Of a DNA stretch of 64,000 nucleotides, positions 1 through 9,720 are shown one piece after another (positions within the stretch are counted from its first letter, which is position 1; each line of letters begins with the position of its first letter). The DNA is from Ochrobactrum vermis (GTDB lineage: Bacteria; Pseudomonadota; Alphaproteobacteria; Rhizobiales; Rhizobiaceae): the NCBI RefSeq assembly GCF_002975205.1, contig NZ_PCOC01000002.1, positions 1,925,501 to 1,989,500 of the forward strand. The letters are read 5' to 3'. The notes under the pieces are model-generated. The model was given only the letters and a program-made list of their open reading frames with translations, did no database searches and was not told the DNA's origin. The position numbers and the translations under genes are program-made.

Positions 1-191
1 AGGGTCGCATCCAGCCGGAACCGCTTCTGAAAGCTTTTGCTGAAGGCGGCGCGGTTGATAATGAAATCTGCCTTGAACTTTCGTTCAAGGAACGCGAACC
101 GAATGACCGCGAAGTCATTCCGCAGATTGCGGAAAGTGTGGCTTTCTGGGCCCCGCACATTGACACCGGCGCTAAGGACTTGAAGATATAG
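1..191 (+). CDS. eryC: EryC, tetrulose-4-phosphate racemase (3' end only)
   Basis: This is an open frame running in from the left edge and ending at the TAG at 189-191. The last 62 residues (..EPLLKAFAEGGAVDNEICLELSFKEREP.. to ..HIDTGAKDLKI) fit the C-terminus of the xylose-isomerase-superfamily protein EryC. In Brucella EryC converts L-3-tetrulose-4-phosphate to its D form during erythritol breakdown (established work). The identity rests mainly on position: it sits 27 bp upstream of a SorC-type regulator and shortly before the tpiA2/rpiB pair, which is the known ery order. Only the tail is visible, so active-site residues cannot be checked. Confidence 0.75.
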   Translation, partial: GRIQPEPLLKAFAEGGAVDNEICLELSFKEREPNDREVIPQIAESVAFWAPHIDTGAKDLKI

Positions 192-218
192 ACAATTTCA
201 GGAACCGGACCGCTTTCA

Positions 219-1169
219 ATGGCAGATGCTGACGATTCACTGGCGCTTCGCGCCGCATGGCTTCATTTCGTGGCAGGTATGACCCAGTCAGCCGTTGCGA
301 AGCGTCTCGGTCTGCCTTCCGTGAAAGCGCATCGGCTCATCGCCAAGGCTGTCGCCGATGGTGCGGTGAAGGTCAGTATCGACGGTGACATCACCGAATG
401 TATCGATCTCGAGAACCGTCTCGCCGACATGTACGGCCTCCACTATTGCGAGGTCACGCCCGACATTGGCGAAGAGGGCCTGCCGCTGATGGCACTCGGC
501 CATGCAGGCGCGGATTTCATGCGGCGCGAAATCGAGCATGGCGATCATGAAGTCATCGGCATCGGCCACGGCCGCACCCTCTCGGCCGCAGTCAGCTACA
601 TGCCCCGTGTCGTGGCCAACGACCTGCGTTTCGTGTCGCTGCTCGGCGGCCTGACGCGCAATTTCGCCGCCAACCCGCATGACGTGATGCACCGCATCGC
701 CGAGAAGACCGGTATGCCCGCCTATGTGATGCCCGTCCCCTTCTTCGCCAACACGGCGGAGGACCGCGAAGTGCTGCTCGCCCAGCGTGGCGTCACCAGT
801 GTTTTCGACATGGGATGTCGTGCGGAACTGAAGATCGTCGGCATCGGTACCGTCGATGCACAGGCGCAGCTCGTCACATCCGGCATGATAGAACTGGCCG
901 AGGTCGAGGAGATTGCCAGCCTTGGTGGCGTCGGTGAAATGCTCGGACATTTCTTCGATGCGAATGGTCAGCGCCTTGAAACCGCACTGACGGCGCGTAC
1001 CATCGCCGCTTCGGTGGAAAATGCGGATATGAGCCGAATCGTGGGCCTTGCCGGTGGCCTTTCCAAGGCGGAAGCCATTCGTGCTGTGCTGAAAAGCGGC
1101 CGTCTTTATGGCCTCATCACCGATGAACGCACGGCAAAGGCACTCGTTGAAAAGACGGATGGAAAATAA
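219..1169 (+). CDS. eryD: EryD, SorC/DeoR-type sugar-binding repressor of the ery operon
   Basis: The protein has 316 residues. An N-terminal helix-turn-helix (MTQSAVAKRLGLPSVKAHRLIAKAV, about 20-45) is followed by the long SorC-type sugar-phosphate-binding domain (GIGHGRTLSAAV, SLLGGLTRN, GIGTVD, GLAGG..KAEAIRAVLKSG), ending near the usual length for the family. In Brucella EryD represses the ery genes and is relieved by erythritol or a phosphorylated intermediate (established). It follows eryC by 27 bp and is probably co-transcribed with it. The upstream Shine-Dalgarno is weak (AGGA about 15 bp before the ATG), so some translation may depend on coupling. Family is clear; the gene name comes from synteny. 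Confidence 0.9.
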   Translation: MADADDSLALRAAWLHFVAGMTQSAVAKRLGLPSVKAHRLIAKAVADGAVKVSIDGDITECIDLENRLADMYGLHYCEVTPDIGEEGLPLMALGHAGADFMRREIEHGDHEVIGIGHGRTLSAAVSYMPRVVANDLRFVSLLGGLTRNFAANPHDVMHRIAEKTGMPAYVMPVPFFANTAEDREVLLAQRGVTSVFDMGCRAELKIVGIGTVDAQAQLVTSGMIELAEVEEIASLGGVGEMLGHFFDANGQRLETALTARTIAASVENADMSRIVGLAGGLSKAEAIRAVLKSGRLYGLITDERTAKALVEKTDGK

Positions 1170-1208
1170 CAAAATCACATTTTTGCAATGGATTGATTTG
1201 TGATTTTG
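1170..1208. promoter_or_regulatory. Inverted repeat between eryD and the DeoR gene
   Basis: CAAAATCACA (1170-1179) is matched by TGTGATTTTG (1199-1208) with a 19-bp spacer, in the 50-90 bp gap before the next gene. It could be an operator for EryD or the DeoR regulator, or a weak hairpin. The A/T-rich arms and absence of a GC-rich stem argue against a strong terminator. Confidence 0.35.
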
Positions 1209-1257
1209 TGATTTAACTTTGCGCAGAAAATGTTCCGCCAATGAGATCGGAAACAGC

Positions 1258-2022
1258 GTGAAGCGCGACGACAGAAGACAGGCGATCATCAACCTTCTGA
1301 TCGAAAATCAGGCCGTCGATCTCGACGATCTGGCGGACCGGTTTGCCGTTTCAAAAATGACGATCCACCGCGATCTGGATTCGCTGGAACATTCCGGCGT
1401 GCTGCGCAAGGTGCGTGGCGGCGCAACGATTGATACCGGCACCCAGTTCGAAAGCGATTTCCGCTTCCGCGAGCGGCAGGACGGCGAAGCGAAGCAGAAA
1501 ATGGCCCGTGCGGCCCTTGAGCTGGTCGAGCCGGGCATGACCGTGATGATCAATGACGGCTCCATGGCCGCAGTCCTCGGCGGGTTGCTTCTGGAAAAAC
1601 GCCCGCTGACGGTCATCACCAACAATGCCGTGATCATCGAAGAACTGAAGGGCGAGAACGGGATCAATCTCATTGCGCTCGGCGGTGTTTTCTCGGCCAA
1701 GTTCAATGCATTTTTCGGCATTCTGACGGAAAGCGCCTTGTCGCATCTCAGCGCCGACATCGCCTTCATTTCCTCGCCCGCAGTCAATGGAAAGCTCGTC
1801 TATCACATGGATGAGAATGTGGTGCGCACAAAGCGCGCCATGACAGCATCCGCAGCCCGCACCTGTCTTCTGGTCAATCACCAGCGGTTCGGACGCCCTG
1901 CCCTGCATGTCATGGCCGATCTTTCCGATTTCGACGCGATCATAACCGACGCCTCACCCGACACGACGGTCCTCACCGATCTTGCACAGGCAGGCATTGC
2001 GCTGACCATCGCAAACGATTGA
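1258..2022 (+). CDS. DeoR-family transcriptional regulator (EryR-like)
   Basis: The protein has 254 residues from the GTG at 1258. An in-frame TTG at 1219 would add 13 residues. I prefer GTG because the conserved DeoR helix-turn-helix starts at once after it (KRDDRRQAIINLLIENQAVDLDDLADRFAVSKMTIHRDLDSLEHSGVLRKVRGGA). The C-terminal DeoR sensor domain follows, with a sugar-phosphate/CoA-transferase-like fold (..GMTVMINDGS, VITNNAVI, LIALGGVF.., AFISS..). DeoR proteins normally respond to a phosphorylated sugar. It lies between eryD and eryH, so it probably controls the isomerase pair or the whole ery locus. In Brucella this position is occupied by a DeoR gene of the ery region; that assignment is by synteny. 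Confidence 0.85.
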   Translation: MKRDDRRQAIINLLIENQAVDLDDLADRFAVSKMTIHRDLDSLEHSGVLRKVRGGATIDTGTQFESDFRFRERQDGEAKQKMARAALELVEPGMTVMINDGSMAAVLGGLLLEKRPLTVITNNAVIIEELKGENGINLIALGGVFSAKFNAFFGILTESALSHLSADIAFISSPAVNGKLVYHMDENVVRTKRAMTASAARTCLLVNHQRFGRPALHVMADLSDFDAIITDASPDTTVLTDLAQAGIALTIAND

Positions 2023-2068
2023 GCCTAATCTGCCGAATGCGCAGAAACGAAAAGAAAGAAATTTGAGC

Positions 2069-2839
2069 ATGACCAAATTCTGGATCGGCACGAGCTGGAA
2101 GATGAACAAGACGCTGGCTGAAGCCCGCGTTTTCGCCGAAGCGCTGAAAACTGCCGATGCGAGCCGTTCGCCCGACATTCAGCGTTTCGTCATTCCGCCC
2201 TTCACCGCCGTGCGCGAAGTGAAGGAAATCCTGTCCGGCACTTCCGTCAAGGTCGGCGCGCAGAACATGCATTGGGCCGATCAGGGCGCATGGACAGGCG
2301 AGATTTCGCCGCTGATGCTCAAGGACTGCAATCTCGATATCGTCGAACTCGGTCACTCGGAGCGTCGCGAACATTTCGGTGAAACCAACGAAACTGTTGG
2401 CCTGAAAGTGGAAGCGGCGGTGCGTCACGGTCTGATCCCGCTCATCTGCATCGGTGAAACGCTGGAAGACCGCGAAAGCGGGCGTGCCGCAGAGGTTCTC
2501 GCGGAAGAAGTGCGCGGCGCGCTCTCCAAGCTTTCCGACGACCAGAAGAAAGCCGAAATCCTGTTTGCCTATGAACCCGTCTGGGCCATTGGCGAAAACG
2601 GCATTCCGGCATCAGCGGACTATGCCGATGCCCGTCAGGCTGAAATCATCGCCGTCGCAGAAAGCATCCTCGGTCGCCGCGTTCCCTGCCTTTACGGCGG
2701 CTCGGTCAATCCGGGCAATTGCGAAGAGCTGATCGCCTGCCCGCACATTGACGGCCTCTTCATCGGACGCTCCGCCTGGAACGTCGAAGGCTATCTCGAC
2801 ATTCTGGCCAAATGCGCCAACAAAATTGCATCCAAATAA
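2069..2839 (+). CDS. eryH: EryH (TpiA2), D-3-tetrulose-4-phosphate isomerase
   Basis: This is a triosephosphate-isomerase fold of 256 residues with the catalytic lysine (TSWKMNK, about K12), histidine (ELGHSERR) and glutamate ([10 protein letters not shown]) and the phosphate-binding loop ([10 protein letters not shown]). ATG 2069 is chosen over an in-frame TTG at 2063 because it starts at the conserved [12 protein letters not shown]. In Brucella the ery-linked TPI paralogue acts on D-3-tetrulose-4-phosphate rather than triose phosphates (published biochemistry). The usual GNWKMN is TSWKMN here, which fits the paralogue. It is 12 bp upstream of rpiB and surely co-translated with it. Confidence 0.9.
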   Translation: MTKFWIGTSWKMNKTLAEARVFAEALKTADASRSPDIQRFVIPPFTAVREVKEILSGTSVKVGAQNMHWADQGAWTGEISPLMLKDCNLDIVELGHSERREHFGETNETVGLKVEAAVRHGLIPLICIGETLEDRESGRAAEVLAEEVRGALSKLSDDQKKAEILFAYEPVWAIGENGIPASADYADARQAEIIAVAESILGRRVPCLYGGSVNPGNCEELIACPHIDGLFIGRSAWNVEGYLDILAKCANKIASK

Positions 2840-2850
2840 GGAGTGAGATC

Positions 2851-3306
2851 ATGAAAATTGCAGTAGCAGGCGACAGCGCCGGCGAAGGTCTGGCCAAGGT
2901 TCTTGCCGACCACCTCAAGGACCGCTTCGAGGTTTCGGAAATCTCGCGCACGGACGCTGGCGCAGACACATTCTACGCCAACCTTTCCGACCGCGTGGCT
3001 TCCGCCGTTCTGGATGGCACCTATGACCGCGCCATTCTCGTTTGCGGCACCGGCATCGGTGTATGCATTGCTGCCAACAAGGTTCCGGGCATCCGCGCCG
3101 CGCTGACGCACGACACCTATTCGGCAGAACGCGCAGCACTCTCCAACAATGCCCAGATCATCACCATGGGCGCCCGTGTCATCGGTTCGGAAGTGGCCAA
3201 GACCATTGCCGACGCCTTCCTCGCACAGACCTTTGACGAGAACGGCCGTTCGGCTGGCAATGTCGACGCCATCAACGAAGTCGACGCAAAATACAACGCA
3301 CGTTGA
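2851..3306 (+). CDS. eryI: EryI (RpiB), D-erythrose-4-phosphate isomerase
   Basis: The protein has 151 residues and is of the RpiB/LacAB type. It starts [18 protein letters not shown] and carries the characteristic [20 protein letters not shown] loop with its catalytic cysteine, and [14 protein letters not shown]. Starts further upstream exist in frame, but ATG 2851 has a strong ribosome-binding site (AAGGAGTGAG, 2838-2847). In the Brucella erythritol pathway this enzyme makes D-erythrose-4-phosphate, which enters the pentose phosphate pathway. It is the last gene of the rightward operon and is followed by a terminator. Confidence 0.9.
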   Translation: MKIAVAGDSAGEGLAKVLADHLKDRFEVSEISRTDAGADTFYANLSDRVASAVLDGTYDRAILVCGTGIGVCIAANKVPGIRAALTHDTYSAERAALSNNAQIITMGARVIGSEVAKTIADAFLAQTFDENGRSAGNVDAINEVDAKYNAR

Positions 3307-3325
3307 TCTTCAACGCATGAAACAA

Positions 3326-3353
3326 AAAAGCGGAGGGTTTCCCCTCCGCTTTT
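3326..3353. terminator. Bidirectional Rho-independent terminator
   Basis: Stem GCGGAGGG/CCCTCCGC (3330-3337 and 3342-3349) has a 4-nt loop and is flanked by A and T runs. It can therefore end both the rightward ery operon and the leftward tkt-fbp-fba operon. Confidence 0.9.
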
Positions 3354-3374
3354 CTTTTGCCGTATCGGCAGAAC

Positions 3375-4439
3375 TTAGCTGAACTTCGGATCCAGCGAGC
3401 CATCGCGATAGCGCTTTGCCATATCGGAAAGCGGGATCGGACGGATCGAGGCAGCATGACCGGCGGTGCCGAACTGCTCGAAGCGCTCCTTGCAGAGCTT
3501 GGTCATCGCAGCCATTGCTGGCTTCAGATATTTACGCGGATCGAACTCGCTCGGATCTTCCTGCAGGACGCGGCGGATCTGGCCGGTCAGCGCCATTCGG
3601 TTATCGGTGTCGATGTTGATCTTGCGCACGCCATGCTTGATGCCGCGCTGGATTTCCTCAACCGGAACGCCCCAGGTCGGCTTCATCTTGCCGCCATACT
3701 TGTTGATGATTTCCTGCAGCTCTTCCGGCACCGAAGACGAACCATGCATGACAAGATGCGTGTTCGGCAGCTTGCGATGGATTTCCTCGATCACATTCAT
3801 GGCGAGAACGGAGCCGTCGGGCTTGCGGCTGAACTTGTAAGCGCCGTGCGATGTGCCCATGGCGATTGCCAGTGCATCGACCTTGGTTTCGCGCACGAAC
3901 TTCACGGCTTCGTCCGGATCGGTGAGAAGCTGGTCGTGCGACAGCACGCCTTCTGCGCCGTGACCGTCTTCCGCATCGCCCATGCCGGTTTCGAGCGAAC
4001 CCAGAACGCCCAGCTCGCCTTCCACCGAAATACCGCCCAGATGCGACATCTCGCTGACCTGACGTGTGACGGCGACGTTGTAATCCCAGTCGGCTGGCGT
4101 CTTGCCATCGGCCTTGAGCGAGCCGTCCATCATGACGGAGGTGAAGCCTGCCTGGATGGCAGTCATGCAAGTGGCGGCCTCATTGCCATGGTCGAGATGC
4201 ACGCAGACCGGAATATGCGGATAGATTTCCGTCACCGCATCCATCATGTGACGGAGCATGATGTCGTTTGCGTAGGAACGCGCGCCGCGCGAAGCCTGCA
4301 GGATCACCGGCGCATCGGCCGCGTCCGCCGCTTCCATGATGGCAAGCGCCTGTTCCATGTTGTTGATGTTGAATGCGGGAACGCCGTAACCTTTTTCAGC
4401 GGCGTGATCGAGCAATTGCCGCAGCGTAATGCGCGCCAT
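3375..4439 (-). CDS. fba: Class II fructose-1,6-bisphosphate aldolase
   Basis: The protein has 354 residues. Zinc-site and catalytic motifs of class II (CbbA-type) aldolases are visible: [61 protein letters not shown] and [17 protein letters not shown] 4439 is chosen because a perfect AGGAGG lies just upstream on the minus strand. It cleaves or forms fructose-1,6-bisphosphate and stands downstream of fbp and tkt in one leftward operon, so it completes a gluconeogenic/non-oxidative pentose phosphate set facing the ery genes. Between fba and fbp lies a copy of a dispersed palindromic repeat. Confidence 0.95.
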   Translation of the reverse strand: MARITLRQLLDHAAEKGYGVPAFNINNMEQALAIMEAADAADAPVILQASRGARSYANDIMLRHMMDAVTEIYPHIPVCVHLDHGNEAATCMTAIQAGFTSVMMDGSLKADGKTPADWDYNVAVTRQVSEMSHLGGISVEGELGVLGSLETGMGDAEDGHGAEGVLSHDQLLTDPDEAVKFVRETKVDALAIAMGTSHGAYKFSRKPDGSVLAMNVIEEIHRKLPNTHLVMHGSSSVPEELQEIINKYGGKMKPTWGVPVEEIQRGIKHGVRKINIDTDNRMALTGQIRRVLQEDPSEFDPRKYLKPAMAAMTKLCKERFEQFGTAGHAASIRPIPLSDMAKRYRDGSLDPKFS

Positions 4440-4450
4440 TTCTAGCCTCC

Positions 4451-4508
4451 TAGAGCGCATCCCGAAAAGTGTGAAACGGTTTTCGGAACAAGATGCGCGT
4501 AAAAACAA
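4451..4508. repeat. Dispersed palindromic intergenic repeat, copy 1
   Basis: It contains the shared core AAAAGTGTGAAACGGTTTT, bracketed by GCGCAT (4455-4460) and ATGCGC near 4493, then a run of A/C. Related copies occur at 12294, 26247, 34480 and 57861 (reverse orientation), with a variant at 32585. It lies between fba and fbp. Confidence 0.8.
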
Positions 4509-4551
4509 ATGGATGGAGCATTTCCAATGCTCCAGACGATGTCAGATCAGG

Positions 4552-5574
4552 TTATTTCGCGAAGTATTCGCCGAGGATATCCACCTCTTCGGCCACGCCG
4601 AACACCAGCGCACTGCGCTCGTGATAGGTTTGCGGGACGATATCGAGAATGGATCTCGAACCGTCGGTCGCCTTGCCACCCGCCGCACGGGCGAGGAAAG
4701 CAATCGGATTGGCTTCGTAGACGAGCCGCAAGCGGCCCTTTTCGTAGCCGGGGCGGCTGTCATTCACATAGAAGAACAAACCGCCGCGCTGCATGATGCG
4801 GTGCATGTCGCCCACCGCAGCACCGAGCCAGCGCATGTTGAAGTTACGCCCGCGCGGGCCATCCTTTCCAAGGAAGGCATCGTTGACATAGGCCTGCATG
4901 CCCGCAGACAGGTGCCGCTGGACGGATGCGTTGAACGCCAGATCGGACGTGTGCTCAGGCAGCGTCACATTGCGGCGTGTGATGTGGAAAATTCCGCTTG
5001 CCGGATCAAACGTTGCGAAGATGACACCGTCACCGACCGAAAAGCCGAGATCGACCGAATTGCCATATGAAACATAACCGGCGGCAATCTGGCGATTGCC
5101 GGGCTGCAGAAAGGGTTCAGCCACATCTGCCGGGAAAACCGAGAAGATCGTACCGAGCGGTGCGCCAAGGCCGACATTGCCCGAGCCGTCGAGCGGATCG
5201 ATGGCAATCGCAACGAGCCCGTCGCTTTTGCCTGCGACCGGAAGATCGGCTTCTTCCGAAAGAATGGAAGCAGCACCTGCCGCAATCAGCAGTTCGACGA
5301 ACAGATCGTGCGAACCGACATCGATGCACTTCTGCTGGTCCTGATCGCTGTTGACGCCAACCAGCTTGCCCGGATCGCCGGGAAGCGAGCCGCGTGCAAT
5401 GCGACCGGCAAGCCGTGTCGCGCCAGCCAGAATGGCCTTGATCGTATCGGCGGTCGCAAGACGCAGCGCGTCCGTTCCGGCCCAGTTGTCGAGATAGGCG
5501 CCAACCGCTTCGGCTTCAACGCGATCGCTATCGCCCACAAGAACCAGCGGAGAAAAATTGCCAGCCATCGTCAT
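4552..5574 (-). CDS. fbp: Class I fructose-1,6-bisphosphatase
   Basis: The protein has 340 residues. The class I FBPase signature is [22 protein letters not shown], preceded by the metal-binding EEADLP segment; [18 protein letters not shown] is near the N-terminus. It hydrolyses fructose-1,6-bisphosphate to fructose-6-phosphate. The start ATG overlaps the tkt stop (ATGA at 5571-5574) and has GGAG upstream, so translation is coupled to tkt. Published Brucella work shows growth on erythritol does not need FBPase, so its closeness to ery is more likely about carbon balance than an essential step. Confidence 0.95.
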   Translation of the reverse strand: MTMAGNFSPLVLVGDSDRVEAEAVGAYLDNWAGTDALRLATADTIKAILAGATRLAGRIARGSLPGDPGKLVGVNSDQDQQKCIDVGSHDLFVELLIAAGAASILSEEADLPVAGKSDGLVAIAIDPLDGSGNVGLGAPLGTIFSVFPADVAEPFLQPGNRQIAAGYVSYGNSVDLGFSVGDGVIFATFDPASGIFHITRRNVTLPEHTSDLAFNASVQRHLSAGMQAYVNDAFLGKDGPRGRNFNMRWLGAAVGDMHRIMQRGGLFFYVNDSRPGYEKGRLRLVYEANPIAFLARAAGGKATDGSRSILDIVPQTYHERSALVFGVAEEVDILGEYFAK

Positions 5575-7571
5575 TCGCCCTGCTCCAGCAAGAATTTGGC
5601 ACGAGCGATAATCGCCTCGGCGGTGATGCCGAATTTTTCATAGAGCACCTCGGCAGGTGCCGAAGCGCCGAAGCCATCCATGCCGATGACATCGTCTTCG
5701 CTGTCGACATAGCGTGTCCAGCCGAACTTGCCTGCAGCCTCGACGGCAATGCGCGGCGCATCACCCAGAACGCCCTTGCGGTATTCCTTGCTCTGCTTTT
5801 CGAACAGATCCCAGCTCGGCATGGAAACAACCGCTGTTGCGATGCCTTCTTCAGCAAGCTTTTCGGCAGCCTTCACCGCGAGCGAGACTTCCGTGCCCGT
5901 TGCAAGCAATGTGATCTGGCGTTCGCCTTGTGCTTCACGCAGCACATAGGCACCACGCGCGGACAGGTTCTCGCCATTGTCGGCGCGCAGCTGCGGCACA
6001 TTCTGGCGTGAAAGGGCCAGCACCGAAGGTGTATGCGGATCGGAAACCGCCACAGCCCAGCATTCCAGCGTTTCAATCGTGTCTGCCGGGCGGAAGACGT
6101 GAAGGTTCGGCATGGCGCGCAAGCTCGCCAGATGTTCGACCGGCTGGTGCGTCGGGCCGTCTTCGCCAAGACCGATGGAGTCGTGCGTCAGCACGTGAAT
6201 GACGCGCACGCCCATCAGCGCCGAAACGCGAATGGCGTTACGGGCGTAATCGGAGAACACCATGAAGGTGCCGCCATAAGGGATGAAACCGCCATGGACA
6301 GCGAGACCGTTCATGGCCGCGCCCATTGCAAATTCACGAACACCGTAGCTGATATAGCGACCGCTCTTTTCCGGCGTGAAATCGCTGTCGACAGCCGGAA
6401 CGCGTGTGAGGTTCGAATGGGTAAGGTCGGCCGAGCCGCCGATCATTTCCGGCAGGGCAGCCGTCAGGCTTTCAAGCGCGATCTGGCTTGCCTTGCGGGT
6501 CGCAACATTCTGCGGCTTGTCGAACAGACGCTGCTTTGCATCGGCAACGGTTTTCTGGAAACCTTCCGGCAAAATACCGGCAATGCGACGGTCAAATTCG
6601 GCGCGGTCGCCTGCAGGCAGCGCATCGACGCGATTCTGCCAGGCTTCACGCTCCGAGGCGCCGCGTGCACCGGCTTCACGCCAGGCATTGAGCAAAGGAG
6701 CGGGAACTTCGAAAGCTTCTGCCGTCCAGCCGAGCGCTGCCTTGGTGGCGGCATTTTCGGCGGCACCCAGCGGCGCGCCGTGCACACCGCTCGTACCGGC
6801 GCGGTTTGGCGAACCATAACCAATGACGGTCTTAAGTGCGATCAGCGTCGGACGGTCGGATTGTGCCCTGGCGCGCGTCAGAGCAGCGTCGATGGCGTCG
6901 TGGTCGTGACCGTCGACCTTTTCGACATTCCAGCCGCAAGCCTTGAACTTGGCCGGAATATCGTCGGTGAAGGCGATTTCCGTGCTGCCGTCGATGGTGA
7001 TGCCGTTGTCATCGTAAAGCAGGATCAGCTTGCCGAGGCGGAGATGACCGGCAAGCGAGACTGCTTCCTGTCCAACGCCTTCCATCAGGCAACCATCGCC
7101 ACAGAAAACATAGGTGCGGTGATCGACGATATCCTTGCCGAACTGGTCGGCAAGCGCGCGTTCGGCAATTGCCATGCCAACCGAGCTGGCGAGACCCTGA
7201 CCGAGCGGCCCGGTGGTCAGCTCGACGCCTTCCGTATGACCATATTCCGGATGACCGGCGGTCTTCGAACCCCACTGGCGGAAGTTCTTCAACTCGTCGA
7301 TGGACACGTCCTCGTAGCCCGCCAGATAGAGCGCGCTGTAAAGCAGCATCGAGCCATGGCCGTTGGAGAGCACGAAACGGTCACGGTCCGCCCAGTTCGG
7401 CGTCGACGCATCGAATTTCAGGTGCTTCGAGAACAGAACGGCTGCGGCGTCAGCCATACCGAGCGGCATTCCCGGATGGCCGGAATTGGCGGCATCGACG
7501 GCATCAATCGAGAGAGCGCGAATGCAATTGGCGAGTTGCAGCATATCTGATACGGGCGGGGCGAAATTCAT
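5571..7571 (-). CDS. tkt: Transketolase
   Basis: The protein has 666 residues, full length for the family. Thiamine-diphosphate motif [24 protein letters not shown]-terminal [12 protein letters not shown], and the pyrimidine-domain segments [31 protein letters not shown] are present. ATG 7571 follows AAGGAGG by 10 nt; an in-frame TTG at 7592 overlaps that ribosome site and is rejected. It interconverts sugar phosphates of the pentose phosphate pathway and uses erythrose-4-phosphate, the end product of the adjacent ery pathway. First gene of the leftward tkt-fbp-fba operon. Confidence 0.95.
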   Translation of the reverse strand: MNFAPPVSDMLQLANCIRALSIDAVDAANSGHPGMPLGMADAAAVLFSKHLKFDASTPNWADRDRFVLSNGHGSMLLYSALYLAGYEDVSIDELKNFRQWGSKTAGHPEYGHTEGVELTTGPLGQGLASSVGMAIAERALADQFGKDIVDHRTYVFCGDGCLMEGVGQEAVSLAGHLRLGKLILLYDDNGITIDGSTEIAFTDDIPAKFKACGWNVEKVDGHDHDAIDAALTRARAQSDRPTLIALKTVIGYGSPNRAGTSGVHGAPLGAAENAATKAALGWTAEAFEVPAPLLNAWREAGARGASEREAWQNRVDALPAGDRAEFDRRIAGILPEGFQKTVADAKQRLFDKPQNVATRKASQIALESLTAALPEMIGGSADLTHSNLTRVPAVDSDFTPEKSGRYISYGVREFAMGAAMNGLAVHGGFIPYGGTFMVFSDYARNAIRVSALMGVRVIHVLTHDSIGLGEDGPTHQPVEHLASLRAMPNLHVFRPADTIETLECWAVAVSDPHTPSVLALSRQNVPQLRADNGENLSARGAYVLREAQGERQITLLATGTEVSLAVKAAEKLAEEGIATAVVSMPSWDLFEKQSKEYRKGVLGDAPRIAVEAAGKFGWTRYVDSEDDVIGMDGFGASAPAEVLYEKFGITAEAIIARAKFLLEQGE

Positions 7572-7977
7572 CGGCGGCAACCTCCTTGCCAAAGCAAAGC
7601 CTTAAGCATGTCGCGGAAACTGAGAACGGCTTTCCGACGCCGACATGCATGAAAACAACAAAGCCGGAGCGCATTTGCATAAAGGCAATTGGGTGCGAAG
7701 CGCTCGCGCTGCCCGAGATTTTGCGGTCTTTTCGGGACCAGCGCCCCAGGCACCAATTGCGGTAACACCGTTTCAAAAGCATAACAATACGGCCATAACA
7801 TTATAACGATTTAAATGTGATCTTGAGTGTGATTTTTCTTTCCACACCCTTGTTTTTGGCCGTTTAGAGGGGGCGAATCACAGCTTCAGCGCCGCGACTC
7901 ACCTCCCAGAACGCAAAAAAGCAGTTCGTGGATGACCGCGAACTGCTCTCCAGATTTTGTATTGAGATCCGCTGAGG
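7572..7977. other. Gene-free gap upstream of tkt
   Basis: No supported gene lies here. The stretch from about 7770 to 7850 is A/T-rich and probably holds the leftward promoter of tkt; I could not fix -35/-10 boxes. The right part holds the nnrS terminator. Confidence 0.5.
7915..7946 (-). terminator. Rho-independent terminator after nnrS
   Basis: An 11-bp stem, GCAGTTCGTGG/CCGCGAACTGC (one G-T pair), loop ATGA, is preceded on the plus strand by six A, which gives a U run on the leftward transcript. Confidence 0.85.
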
Positions 7978-9222
7978 TTACGCGCCAGCCATGCGCTGGC
8001 GCCGCTCACGCAAAAGCATCGGACCGTATTCGAGAACATAAAGCCCGAACGCCCCCATCCAGAGCAAGGCCGATGCGGCGAGAATGGTATGGAAGAAATT
8101 CGGCATGACTTCCGCAAGCGGCCGGATCAGTGCGGCGGCGACCAAGCACAGATAGGCAATCTGCGTAACGGGCGATGCCGTCAGCTCGCGCCCGGTATGG
8201 CCCCGTGTCGCCCGCGTCATGACCGCCAGCATCATGCAGCCTATCCCGCCCACGGTCACTATATGCAAGGCGGAGTAAGGATTGAGGCGATCAATGGCCG
8301 AGAGGCCTATAGCTATGAAACCGAGCGGAATGAATGCGTAGGCGACATGCAGGATAAGCAGCAGCCTTTCCCGCGCCACCGACCAACCCCGCCAGCGATA
8401 AAGCCGCACGATATGGAACAGGGCGGCAATCCACGCCAGAACCGCTGTTATCGTCTGATCGGGAGCGGCAATCCAGCCGATGCATGCAGCCACCCCGACG
8501 AGAATGCAGAAGCCGTCAAAACGGTTGAACGATACCGGAAAGCGCGTCCGCCCCATCTTGTTGAGCCAGTTGCGGGTGAAACTCGGCACAATGCGCCCGC
8601 CGATCACCATGACCAGCAGGACATAGGCACTGACACCGATGCGGTTGGCCAATGCAACGTCGCCATCGGTCAGGATCAGATAGTGAAAGACGAGATTGGC
8701 AATCATGACCGTTGCCACGCCAACCAGCACCTTCAGGTTCTTCCATTGGCGTCCGGCAATGATTTCCCGCCCGCAGATGAAAAGCAGCGAGGGCAGGAAC
8801 AGGCTTTCGACCGCGACGGCGAACCGCACGTCGACAAGATCAGGCTCCAGAAACACAAGCCTGCCCGCAATCCACACGCCGAAGAGGATCGCAAGCGGCG
8901 TCCCGGACACCGGCAGGCCGCCGGTCCAGTTCGGAATGGCTGTCAGCAGGAAACCTGCCAGAACAGCGGAGGAGAAACCGAACACCATTTCATGAGCGTG
9001 CCAGTTCAGCCCGCCATAGGAGCCGCCGAGCGGCATTCCGAGCGTCAGCGATAATATCCAGAAAAGCATGGCCAGAACGGCCCATATGGCTCCGCCCAGA
9101 AAAAATGGGCGGAAGCCATAGCTGAGGAGGACGGGACCAGTCATTTTCAGTCCGCGCGGCATACCTTTTTGATCGGATGGCATCGCAGCAGGTACTGCCT
9201 GCAGGCTTGGCTGTCTGGTCAT
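7978..9222 (-). CDS. nnrS: NnrS family membrane protein
   Basis: The protein has about 414 residues and is very hydrophobic, with about 12 predicted membrane segments. The NnrS hallmarks are LLSYGFRPFFLGGAIWA near the N-terminus, GLNWHAHEMVFGFSSAVLAGFLLTAIPNWTGG, MVIGGRIVPSFTRNWL and LHIVTVGGIGCMMLAVMTRATRGHTGR. ATG 9222 follows GAGGACATC. NnrS proteins are heme/copper-containing membrane proteins of the NNR (nitrite/nitric oxide) regulon linked to nitrosative stress or metal-complex handling; the exact biochemistry is unsettled. It lies downstream of the pseudoazurin gene and probably shares its FNR-type promoter. Confidence 0.9.
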   Translation of the reverse strand: MTRQPSLQAVPAAMPSDQKGMPRGLKMTGPVLLSYGFRPFFLGGAIWAVLAMLFWILSLTLGMPLGGSYGGLNWHAHEMVFGFSSAVLAGFLLTAIPNWTGGLPVSGTPLAILFGVWIAGRLVFLEPDLVDVRFAVAVESLFLPSLLFICGREIIAGRQWKNLKVLVGVATVMIANLVFHYLILTDGDVALANRIGVSAYVLLVMVIGGRIVPSFTRNWLNKMGRTRFPVSFNRFDGFCILVGVAACIGWIAAPDQTITAVLAWIAALFHIVRLYRWRGWSVARERLLLILHVAYAFIPLGFIAIGLSAIDRLNPYSALHIVTVGGIGCMMLAVMTRATRGHTGRELTASPVTQIAYLCLVAAALIRPLAEVMPNFFHTILAASALLWMGAFGLYVLEYGPMLLRERRQRMAGA

Positions 9223-9279
9223 GATGTCCTCGTCATGTAGCCGGTTCAAGTTCGGCTCATTGACAGTTTTCTGTCACTC

Positions 9280-9720
9280 TTACTTGGCGCTGGCGATAAC
9301 CTTTTCCAGCCGCTCCTGAACGACTTTCGGCTTCTTGGTCGAAACGATCTGGTCGAGATTGGCCGGGCTGTCGCCCACTGCAATCAGCGCGATCATGCCC
9401 ATGGCATAATGCGGCGTGCACTTTACCAGATATGCGCCGGGCTGGGTAACCGTCAGCACATAATTCTCATTGATCTTGCTTTTGAACTTTTCGGCACCCT
9501 CGGGGATCATGTCCTTGATGGACTCGACATTGTGTCCCTTGTCGACCGGTATGAAGGTGATCGTGTCACCCGGATTGGCCTTGATATAGGCGGGCTCGAA
9601 AACCATGGCGCCCTCGGCGCCCTTGTTGAGCATATGAACTTCGATATTTTCAGCCAGAGCGGGGGCCGCCAGCATGGCAAGGATGCCTACCGCAGCAAAT
9701 TTGATCGCAAGGTTACGCAT
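9280..9720 (-). CDS. Pseudoazurin (periplasmic blue copper protein)
   Basis: The protein has 146 residues. A signal peptide ([23 protein letters not shown]) is cleaved before [11 protein letters not shown]. Type 1 copper ligands are visible: the histidine in KGHNVES, then the Cys-His-Met set in [11 protein letters not shown]. Pseudoazurin passes electrons from the bc1 complex to copper nitrite reductase or N2O reductase in denitrifiers. ATG 9720 lies just after AGGA. The perfect FNR-type box about 90 bp upstream fits induction under low oxygen or nitric oxide. The terminal reductase it serves is not in this window. Confidence 0.95.
   Translation of the reverse strand: MRNLAIKFAAVGILAMLAAPALAENIEVHMLNKGAEGAMVFEPAYIKANPGDTITFIPVDKGHNVESIKDMIPEGAEKFKSKINENYVLTVTQPGAYLVKCTPHYAMGMIALIAVGDSPANLDQIVSTKKPKVVQERLEKVIASAK

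Noticed and set aside
288..1292. A 334-codon minus-strand frame opposite eryD
   Set aside because: Shadow of eryD; composition typical of antisense frames.
3357..4445. A 362-codon plus-strand frame opposite fba
   Set aside because: Shadow frame; no ribosome site and starts inside the shared terminator.
6033..7550. A 505-codon plus-strand frame opposite tkt
   Set aside because: Antisense shadow with no recognisable motif; transketolase signatures are clear on the minus strand.
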